Shown here: one piece after another, positions 24,330-31,540 of the stretch
How positions within the stretch are numbered: the first letter of the stretch is position 1
Layout of the letters: every line of letters starts with the position of its first letter
NCBI GenBank assembly: GCA_002690925.1
Contig: NZGD01000095.1
Location: forward strand, 1 to 32,977
Origin: Rhodopirellula sp.
GTDB taxonomy: Bacteria > Planctomycetota > Planctomycetia > Pirellulales > Pirellulaceae
DNA length: 32,977 nt
Direction: 5' to 3'
Notes under the pieces: model-generated
The model's database searches: none
Seen by the model: the letters and a program-made list of their open reading frames with translations, nothing else
Told to the model about the DNA's origin: nothing
Position numbers and translations under genes: made by a program

Positions 24330-24867
24330 CACCACCTGAGTTCGCCCGGCAACACAGTCTCCAACGATGAGCAAAAAGATTTGCGCCCGGCAACACAAAA
24401 GCAATGGCTCCAAGGCCGCCAGAAGATTTCAGGTCATCCAAGGCTCAGGGTTCAAATGCGCGTGAGAGCCGCTGTATTGCTGTCGTGGACATTATCTCCG
24501 CGGTGTTGATGCTCCGAATCCACAAATGATTCCCGGTCATGATCCCGCATTCGAAACAACGAGATCCGCTCGGAGCAATGGGAAAAGCCCAAAACTTGGC
24601 CCGCAAACAGGAGTCATTGGCCTGACCTGGACAGCTCAATTGAAATCGTCAACATCGCATGTGAAGTTCTGCTTTAGCGGGGGTCTCTGGAACCGTTTCC
24701 CTTGAGATTCCGACCCTCTGAGCTTCAAAATCGCCCAGACTTGCTTGGCTCATTCCGCACATTCAACGGCTGAAAAGGGCGAGACCACTGCGAAACCGCC
24801 ATTTCAGGGTCCAGCTGACTTTTACCTGTCCGTGACAGCGAACATAAATCCACTAGACTTTAGCGGT
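24330..24867. other. Gap between symporter and RsfS, with a 14-bp direct repeat
   Basis: About 540 bases contain no convincing gene. CGCCCGGCAACACA occurs twice (24343-24356 and 24384-24397), 41 bases apart. The RsfS frame is open upstream from 24745, but the region before 24868 lacks family sequence. Confidence 0.45.
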
Positions 24868-25371
24868 ATGAACGACAAAGCCCCCAACGACCTAAACGCA
24901 AAATCCTTGGAATCTAAATTGGAACCATCGAAAGCTGTTTCATCCGATGACACTTCAGCCCTCGGAGCCCCCAGCAGAGCAATCCGCCCGCATGGTCTGG
25001 ATAACGGCCGAGCATTGGCAACTGCTGCTGCGCGGGTGGCGTTGGACAACAATGGCCAGAATGTCATGATTCTTGACGTTTCTGCCCAATCAGCCGAATT
25101 CGACTTTTTTGTACTGGCTACAGGCACCAGCCGACGCCAGTTGCACGCGATCAGCGAGCAAATCGATGACGAACTCGAAAAGAACCTCGGTGACCAGCGT
25201 CTTGGGATCGAGGGTTATGACGAAAGCCGCTGGATCGTGTTGGACTACGGCAGTGTGGTAATTCACCTGTTTGATGACGAGACACGCGATTACTACGACC
25301 TCGAATCGCTTTGGGCTGACGGAGAAGCCATTCCATTGGCCGATCTTGGCATTGATAATGGCAAGCAATGA
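24868..25371 (+). CDS. rsfS: Ribosomal silencing factor RsfS
   Basis: The protein is 167 residues from the ATG at 24868. RsfS binds protein uL14 of the large ribosomal subunit and blocks subunit joining under starvation. The core (about 45-150) has the characteristic pattern: VMILDVSAQSAEFDFFVLATGTSRRQLHAISEQI, then the diagnostic ending WIVLDYGSVVIHLFDDETRDYYDLESLW. About 40 extra N-terminal residues (MNDKAPNDLNAKSLESK and a Ser/Pro-rich stretch) precede the core; the usual length is 105-130. If translation starts at an internal site, that extension would be lost, but no better start is apparent. It normally neighbours nadD or proA; here argS lies 250 bases downstream. Confidence 0.93.
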   Translation: MNDKAPNDLNAKSLESKLEPSKAVSSDDTSALGAPSRAIRPHGLDNGRALATAAARVALDNNGQNVMILDVSAQSAEFDFFVLATGTSRRQLHAISEQIDDELEKNLGDQRLGIEGYDESRWIVLDYGSVVIHLFDDETRDYYDLESLWADGEAIPLADLGIDNGKQ

Positions 25372-25541
25372 ACGGGCCAAGTGTGACCTGTTTTTTTAAA
25401 AGGCGCTGTAAATGAGATACGGCATACCTTTGCGTAGCCAGCAATTCCTGAAACACCTCGTCAGTCCGTGTCCCGCAAGACCGTCGCCACAATTGGACCA
25501 ACACTGATCGGGAATACCGATTTGGACTACTTATTGGGACC

Positions 25542-25585
25542 GCTGATTGGAACCACTGATTGGAACCACTGATTGGAACCACTGA
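25542..25585. repeat. 13-bp tandem repeat, three copies
   Basis: The unit ACTGATTGGAACC occurs at 25542-25554 (first base changed), 25555-25567 and 25568-25580, and a partial copy runs into 25585. It sits 35-80 bases before the ArgS start, so it lies within the leader or promoter region. Confidence 0.8.
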
Positions 25586-25621
25586 CGCCCAGCTCCTGAC
25601 TCTTGAAATCAAATATTCTTC

Positions 25622-27607
25622 ATGCACGTTCCTCATCTACTGCAACAGCGTTTCGTTGACGCACTCAAAGATTTTACTGATCACCCCGAACAATATGCTT
25701 CCATGATTCGGGGAACAGCTGACCCCAAACACGGCGACTATCAGGCCAATTGCGCGATGCCACTGGCCAAACAATCAAGCGACGGTAAAAATCCGCGGGA
25801 AATCGCCGCGATGCTCATCGCGAAACTCCAGCTTGATGACATTTGCGAGCCGCCTGAGATTGCTGGACCTGGCTTTATCAATTTGAAATTGAAAGACAGT
25901 TTCTTGAGTGACTCACTCGCAAAAATTTTAGGGGATGATCGTTGTGGCATCACGCAAGTTGTGACCGACAAGTCGATTGTGATCGACTTTTCGTCACCCA
26001 ATGTCGCTAAGCCGATGCATGTCGGACACATCCGCAGCACCGTTATTGGCGACTCATTAGCGAGAACGTTGAGATTCCTGGGTTATCCGGTGGTTACCGA
26101 CAATCACCTGGGCGACTGGGGAACCCAATTCGGGATCATCATTTACGGCTACAAGCATTTTGGCGATTCTGCAGTAGTCGAGTCGAACCCAGTCACTGAA
26201 TTGGCCAAGCTCTACCGCATTGTCAATCAGTTGGTTGAATATCGAAAGGCAATCAAGTCTTTACCGAAATTGAGACAGGGTATCGAAGATGCGAAGCAGG
26301 CAGTTGCGCAAGCTACAAATGTTGTCGAAGAAGCTGACAACAAGCTACTTAAGAAGGCGAAAAAAACGCTGGCTGCCGCGGAACGCAGACTAGCGGGTGC
26401 CGAAGCCAGTCTGACCTCGGCTGAAGACAAGATTCTGACGGTTGAGCAGGATCCCGACCTTGGTCCAAAAGCAAAAGAGCATGCACATATTGATACCGAA
26501 GTGTTGGAGGAAACAGCCAAACTGCACCGGGGTGATCAAGAGAACATAGCGTTGTGGAACAGATTCCTGCCACACTGCAAGGACGAGATTAACCGGATGT
26601 ATGCGAGGTTGGACATCCGCTTTGACCACACTTTAGGCGAAAGCTTCTACCATCCGATGCTTTCCGATGTGACATCCAAACTGGAAGAATTGGGCCTTGC
26701 CTCGGATAGCGATGGCGCCCTCTGTGTATTTCTGCCTGAGTTCGATGCACCTATGATAATTCGCAAGCAGGATGGTGCTTACCTTTACGCCACGACAGAC
26801 TTGGCAACACTGGAGTACAGACTTACAGAATTCAATCCCTCCGAGATCCTTTATGTTGTTGACACGCGTCAGAGTGAGCACTTTGACAAACTTTTTGCTG
26901 TCGCTGACCACTTTGGACTTAGCGAAGTGAAACTTGCACATGTAAATTTTGGAACAGTGCTGGGTGAAGACGGCCGTCCGATGAAAACACGAAGCGGCAC
27001 ATTGATTGGTCTGGAAAGTTTATTGAACGATGCAGTCGATCGAGCCAAGCATGTGGTTTGCAACCCGGAGAGACTTGCGGCCTTTGACCCACCGATGGAT
27101 GCTGCGGAACAAGAAAACATCGCCGAAGCAGTTGGAATTGGTGCGATCAAATTTGCAGACTTAAGCCACCACCGCACCAGCGACTATCGATTCAATCTGG
27201 ACAAAATGGTTGCGCTCGATGGGAATACCTCTGCTTACGTCCAGTATTCCTATGCAAGAATGCAAAAGATTCTTCAGAACGCGAATGCAACTGACGAAGG
27301 GGTTGCAGCCTTGGTACGAGAGCACGGCGTGGAGTTCACCCACATAGCGGAACGCAACCTCGTCCTTCAATTGATTAAGTTCGAGGAGGCACTCACAACC
27401 GTTCATAAAGACTACGCGCCCAACCATTTAGTGGATTATTTGCTTGAGACAGCAAAGGCTTACTCCCGATTCAATGACAACTGCCACGTGCTCAAAGCCG
27501 AGTCAGAATCCGTTCGCACAACCCGCTTGGCAATCGTAGTCCACTGCAAGCAGACGCTCGGCAAGGGATTGAACCTGTTAGGAATCGATGTAGTTCCTCG
27601 AATGTAA
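25622..27607 (+). CDS. argS: Arginyl-tRNA synthetase with coiled-coil insertion
   Basis: The protein is 661 residues. ArgS charges tRNA-Arg. The N-terminal additional domain (about 1-110), the HIGH-type motif HVGHIRST (133-140), the GDWGTQFG block (164-171) and the KMSKS-equivalent MKTRSG (454-459) are followed by a helical anticodon-binding domain (about 530-661). That domain includes HRTSDYRFNLDKM and VQYSYARMQKI. Between the HIGH half and the second half of the catalytic core, at about residues 203-296, is an extra charged helical segment. It is rich in Ala, Lys and Glu with heptad-like spacing (KQAVAQATNVVEEADNKLL, TLAAAERRLAGAEASLTSAE), and most bacterial ArgS lack it. Total length exceeds the usual 550-590 residues by roughly that amount. 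All catalytic motifs are intact. Confidence 0.95.
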   Translation: MHVPHLLQQRFVDALKDFTDHPEQYASMIRGTADPKHGDYQANCAMPLAKQSSDGKNPREIAAMLIAKLQLDDICEPPEIAGPGFINLKLKDSFLSDSLAKILGDDRCGITQVVTDKSIVIDFSSPNVAKPMHVGHIRSTVIGDSLARTLRFLGYPVVTDNHLGDWGTQFGIIIYGYKHFGDSAVVESNPVTELAKLYRIVNQLVEYRKAIKSLPKLRQGIEDAKQAVAQATNVVEEADNKLLKKAKKTLAAAERRLAGAEASLTSAEDKILTVEQDPDLGPKAKEHAHIDTEVLEETAKLHRGDQENIALWNRFLPHCKDEINRMYARLDIRFDHTLGESFYHPMLSDVTSKLEELGLASDSDGALCVFLPEFDAPMIIRKQDGAYLYATTDLATLEYRLTEFNPSEILYVVDTRQSEHFDKLFAVADHFGLSEVKLAHVNFGTVLGEDGRPMKTRSGTLIGLESLLNDAVDRAKHVVCNPERLAAFDPPMDAAEQENIAEAVGIGAIKFADLSHHRTSDYRFNLDKMVALDGNTSAYVQYSYARMQKILQNANATDEGVAALVREHGVEFTHIAERNLVLQLIKFEEALTTVHKDYAPNHLVDYLLETAKAYSRFNDNCHVLKAESESVRTTRLAIVVHCKQTLGKGLNLLGIDVVPRM

Positions 27608-27981
27608 TCGTACAAATTCCCGCCAGATGCTGGTGCGTGCACGAAAAACCGCCGATTCATCCGCCCCCTCAGATACCCGTGATTTTCGGGAAAAAGGCAC
27701 TTTCCAGACAGTGTCCCGGCACACAGGGTCGTAACAAAGCGTGCCAACTGCGCATTCCCGTCCCAACACGCCTTTTAACCGACTCTCAGGCGAACTCGGA
27801 AGAAGGATTAGCTGTCCATGATGGGAGGTCCGTGTAGAATGAATGGCACGCTGGTTGCGACCTCGTCACGGCCCCCAGTCTGGAATTCCGTAATTGGTGC
27901 AGCAACAGCGTCCGCGGAAAGACTATCTACACAAAAAACAAGCAACACAAAACCCAGCGACCACGGTATTTTTTTGACCTC
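27608..27981. other. Gap between argS and kinase gene
   Basis: About 375 bases contain no credible gene. A weak CCCG/CGGG stem near 27680 is followed by A-rich rather than T-rich sequence, so it is not a terminator for argS. The kinase promoter must be in this region. Confidence 0.4.
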
Positions 27982-29493
27982 ATGAGTGAAATGACTGCCC
28001 AAATTTTTGCTGAACGCATCGCTGACCTTGGTTTGGCCGAGCGTCGTGATGTTGACCATGCAACAGGTGAACTAGGGGTCGGCGACCATACTCTTGATGA
28101 GATGGTACGAGTGATGCAACGTCGCGGCATCGTCACGACTCTGCAAACTGAAAAAATCCTGAAGGGGGACCGAGTTGGCTACTTTTACGGCGACTACAAA
28201 GTCCTGTACCTGATTGGTGCGGGTACTTTCGCTAGGGTGTACCGAGCGGAGAAGAAAGGGGACAACTCTGGTGACATTTACGCAGTCAAAGTATTGCGAA
28301 AGCGTTTTCGCGATGAAGTCAAGGAACTGGAACAGTTCCTCCGTGAAGGCAGTATGGGCCTCAAACTCCGCCACCCGCATATCGTCAGTATTGTGGATGT
28401 CATTCCTGATGTGCGCAATCCATTGCTGGTGATGGAATTCGTAGAAGGTCAAACCCTACGAGAACTCGTTCGAATTCGTGGCAAGCTTCCTGCCGATCTC
28501 GCACTTCGCCTGATGTACGAAATTGCCTCCGGTTTGGCCTATGCCGCATCTTTGGGAATCGCTCACCGTGACTTGAAACTGTCGAACGTGTTGATTTCGT
28601 CTGATGGTAAAGCAAAGTTGGTGGACTTCGGTCTTGCGGCGTTATCGGATCGAAATAATCCCGAGAAGATGGCTGACTGCCCGAATGCTCGAGCAATTGA
28701 TTATGCCGCGTTGGAACGTGGCACTGGCGTTCGAAAAGACGATCCAAGAAGTGACGTCTACTTCGCTGGAAACATGCTCTACCACATGCTAGCAGGTACA
28801 CCGGCGTTAACAGAAACTCGTGACCGTCTACAACGGCTGAACGTAAGTAGATTTCAGGAAATCACACCGCTGCATGAACGTGTTCCAGATGTCCCAGGCA
28901 TAGCAAATCAAATCGTGCAGCGTGCGATGGAGTTCAATCCGGACAAAAGAATTCAGTCAGCAGCAGCCCTACAAGCAGAACTGAAAAAAGCAATTGAGAT
29001 TCTAGGTAAGGGAAAAAGCCAACGCACTGACGTAAATTCGCCCATGGCCGATCACCATGACGATGATGAATTGCCTACCAATGAAGGTGAAGGTTATGTT
29101 GTCATGCTGGTCGAGTCAAAATCGGGACTGCAGAATGCAATTCGCGAAAGACTCAAGTCCCGAGGATACCGGGTTCTTGTCATTTCTGACGCCAACCGCG
29201 CTTTGGCTAGATTCACACCGGATGAAGACGTTCCGGCCGACTGTGTAATTTTTGGTGCCTCTGAACTGGGAACACTGGCACTCGAGGCTTTCAACAAATT
29301 CGCCACAGATGCTCACACGTGCGATATACCATCCATTCTTTTGGTCGACAAACGCCAATCTACCATCATTAACGGTGCACATCGCGGCGCAAACCGAAAA
29401 CTGCTTCCACTACCACTGAAAGTGCGAGAACTTCGCACTGCCTTGATGAAACTGCTCACCGGCATTGAGCGGCGCGATCTTGGTACCTACTAA
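27982..29493 (+). CDS. Ser/Thr protein kinase with degenerate receiver-like C-terminal domain
   Basis: The protein is 503 residues. The N-terminal segment (1-70) is a helical domain (AQIFAERIADLGLAERRDV, MVRVMQRRGIVTTLQTEKIL). The kinase domain (about 73-340) has the P-loop GAGTFARV (79-86), Lys103 in AVKVL, HRDLKLSN (Asp197, Asn202) and DFG (215-217). Later comes SDVYFAGNMLYHMLAG. It has an RD motif (HRD), so activation-loop phosphorylation is likely. There is no membrane helix. Residues 370-495 resemble a response-regulator receiver: VVMLVESKSGLQNAIRERLKSRGYRVLVISD, then the strand CVIF, and a last helix RELRTALMKLL. The acidic pair, the phospho-acceptor Asp (here Gly425) and the conserved Lys are missing, so phosphotransfer is not expected. 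The partner and substrate are unknown. Confidence 0.9.
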   Translation: MSEMTAQIFAERIADLGLAERRDVDHATGELGVGDHTLDEMVRVMQRRGIVTTLQTEKILKGDRVGYFYGDYKVLYLIGAGTFARVYRAEKKGDNSGDIYAVKVLRKRFRDEVKELEQFLREGSMGLKLRHPHIVSIVDVIPDVRNPLLVMEFVEGQTLRELVRIRGKLPADLALRLMYEIASGLAYAASLGIAHRDLKLSNVLISSDGKAKLVDFGLAALSDRNNPEKMADCPNARAIDYAALERGTGVRKDDPRSDVYFAGNMLYHMLAGTPALTETRDRLQRLNVSRFQEITPLHERVPDVPGIANQIVQRAMEFNPDKRIQSAAALQAELKKAIEILGKGKSQRTDVNSPMADHHDDDELPTNEGEGYVVMLVESKSGLQNAIRERLKSRGYRVLVISDANRALARFTPDEDVPADCVIFGASELGTLALEAFNKFATDAHTCDIPSILLVDKRQSTIINGAHRGANRKLLPLPLKVRELRTALMKLLTGIERRDLGTY

Positions 29494-30112
29494 GGGCTGG
29501 GACCTCAATCTGACAAACAGGATGGAGGTGCGGTTGGTGACATGAGATTTAGTCGACTATGTCACACATGCTCGAGCCTTCATGCGTCGAACCGTGCTGC
29601 AGCCCACCTCGCCTGGGAATTTTGGCAAGACCTGAGCCAGCCAAAAACCGGAAATTTTCCATTACATGCGTGTTTGTTCTGTTCGACCAATTCGATAACG
29701 CGAAAGCCAAGTCCTGCAAACATGCTTATGCCATCGGTTTTGAGAAGTCAGCTGAGTCCACCAACCGTCGGTTGGGAACAGCCTTCATTCCTTGATGGCA
29801 CAGCAGTGCTGCGATGACGCTGATGCGAACTCTATCGTGCCATACTGGAGGTTCCCGCGTCGCGAATCAGCTGAACCCCAACCCCAACTCCAACTACAAC
29901 ACTCCTGCGCCGCGAGCCTCTCTCGTCACAATTTTCAAACCGTGCCCTTGAATTCGTCGAGAAGGGAATGAACCTCGGAAAAACTTCAAATCTCTCATCA
30001 AGTAGCAGGGGTAGGCCGGACGATACTACCGTCATAACTGGCAGACTCGCCAGCAAAACAAAACTGCGGATCTTGACTGATCAACAACCTTTTCCTAAGT
30101 TGCGCAGATAAA
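29494..30112. other. Gene-poor stretch upstream of tRNA-Cys
   Basis: About 620 bases contain only short, unconvincing ORFs. A hexamer-like microsatellite (variants of CCCCAA) spans about 29874-29900. I see no promoter other than the candidate just ahead of the tRNA. Confidence 0.45.
30073..30101 (+). promoter_or_regulatory. Candidate promoter of tRNA-Cys
   Basis: TTGACT (30073-30078) matches a -35 box well. TAAGTT (30096-30101), 17 bases later, is a poor but possible -10. A start about 10 bases before the tRNA fits. The -10 match is weak. Confidence 0.4.
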
Positions 30113-30185
30113 GGCGACGTGGCCAAGTGGCTAAGGCGATGGATTGCAAATCCATTATTCGTGGGTTCGAATCCCACCGTCGCCT
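30113..30185 (+). tRNA. tRNA-Cys (anticodon GCA)
   Basis: The full cloverleaf folds: acceptor GGCGACG (30113-30119) with CGTCGCC (30178-30184), D stem GCC/GGC, and anticodon stem ATGGA/TCCAT. The loop is TTGCAAA (anticodon GCA, 30146-30148), and the T arm is GTGGG-TTCGAAT-CCCAC. The discriminator base is T (30185), the identity base for Cys. CCA is not encoded. A short T-run follows at 30188-30193. Confidence 0.97.
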
Positions 30186-30986
30186 CTCTTTTTAGGCAGG
30201 AACCGGCTTTTTCCGCCTCCGAAACATGCATCGGGCCTCCGCGGAAGTTTCAATTCTTCACGCCGCGATCCAGAGAAACAAGCTCCGGCAGATCGCCTGC
30301 TGCATGATGTTTTTCTGCTATCCACGGACTGCGCTTGGATCAAAATAGTGCTGAGTCACTCCTTGAGCGTCTCATCCACTTCCCGCGGCACCGATCTTAC
30401 GCCACACGCCGCAGCCAAAAATGCCGAATGCAATCACTGATTCGAGTGATGCGGTCAGTTCAAGTATCATTGCGGGGAACAGAGAAGAGAACTCATCTAG
30501 CACTCCGGCATGAATCACCACCCTGGAGTTGCTTCCAGCATCTCCATGCGACCGAAAATACGCTGGACGGCGCTTTCAGTCATCAGAAGACCCTTATTCT
30601 TCAGAGACTGCTCGCTCGTTACCTCTTGGCAATCTGCTCGTCGCCACGAAAATAAATTCCGCAATTCAAATCTGCAACAAAACGTAAGAAGGCCCTACCT
30701 TGGGCTTCATTTTGGCGTCTAAAACTTCGTCAGTGACACCGAAGGCTATTTCCTTGACTGAAGGTTCAAAACGCCGTGTTGCCGCCAAAAGCTGCTTGGC
30801 AAATAGCTTGATGTACCAATGCTTCCATCGTCGGTGACACTAAGCTGAAAATGTTACAGGACTCCAAGCGTATTTTCGAAAAACCAACTTCTTACCCCGC
30901 CATACTCTCCAATTGCGAAGTACGGTTCCACTGGGTAGCCCGATGAATCCAGCAACACGCGTTCTCTAACTACAAGGCAGCATGAA
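30186..30986. other. Gene-poor stretch downstream of tRNA-Cys
   Basis: About 800 bases contain no gene I can support. Overlapping ORFs of 70-106 codons have no recognisable content. I saw no second copy of the tRNA 3' end to suggest an integrated element. Confidence 0.45.
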
Positions 30987-31253
30987 ATGATTTTCCAAAA
31001 ATCAAATCAGCAAGAGATACCTTTGTCAATTCGGATCAGAGTCCAACCGATTGGCGAGATTGCGGTGCAAAATGGCCTATTAACGACAGAGCAGGTTGTC
31101 CGCGTTTGCAATGAACAAAAGAGCTGCCCAATGGTATTTGGTGAGCTTGCTAAGCAAATGGGATTTCTAACCGCCGAACAACTCGAATTTCTTGTCAAAG
31201 CGAAACAAGAACATGATGAGGTCGTTGACGAAGCCTTGATCCAGTGCTGCTGA
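30987..31253 (+). CDS. Small protein with two MshEN/GspE-N-like repeats
   Basis: The protein is 88 residues from the ATG at 30987. It contains two copies of a short helical motif. One is PIGEIAVQNGLLTTEQVVRV (about 21-40) and the other is FGELAKQMGFLTAEQLEFLV (about 51-70). The repeated pattern (F/I)GEL(A)xxxGxLTxEQ is the one seen in the N-terminal domain of type II secretion and pilus ATPases (GspE-N/MshEN) and in small stand-alone planctomycete proteins. No ATPase part is attached. It could be a small adaptor or ligand-binding module, but its partner is unknown. The N-terminal 20 residues are not conserved-looking, so the true start may be slightly downstream. Confidence 0.7.
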   Translation: MIFQKSNQQEIPLSIRIRVQPIGEIAVQNGLLTTEQVVRVCNEQKSCPMVFGELAKQMGFLTAEQLEFLVKAKQEHDEVVDEALIQCC

Positions 31254-31540
31254 GAAAAAGTTGTCCTAAGTTTGCATGCTTATGGGAAAACATCATCAAG
31301 GCGATCCTTCGGGCCAATAAAACCAATGGTTCGCACGTCATTAAACAGCATTAAAAAATGCTGCGATTTGGGACCACAGCGGCCCATCGCTCAACAACCG
31401 AGCAACCCGTGCGTCATCAGCAACTGCAGGCAGCCGCCTCACAAACCTGCAAGCCACAGCACAAGCTTTCCGACGATGCATCAAGGCTTCGGCAAGCTAC
31501 CTGCCAGCTAATCAAACAACAAGCGAAAGCCGGATCTGGA
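31254..31540. other. Convergent gap between small MshEN-like gene and giant surface protein gene
   Basis: About 290 bases contain no gene. I see no clear bidirectional terminator. Confidence 0.35.

Noticed and set aside
29874-29900. CCCCAA-like hexamer run as a possible CRISPR or telomere-like array
   Set aside because: It is short and degenerate, with no spacers; it is only a small low-complexity stretch.
30186-30986. Possible integrated element at tRNA-Cys
   Set aside because: No integrase gene, no repeat of the tRNA 3' end and no phage or transposon gene is visible.
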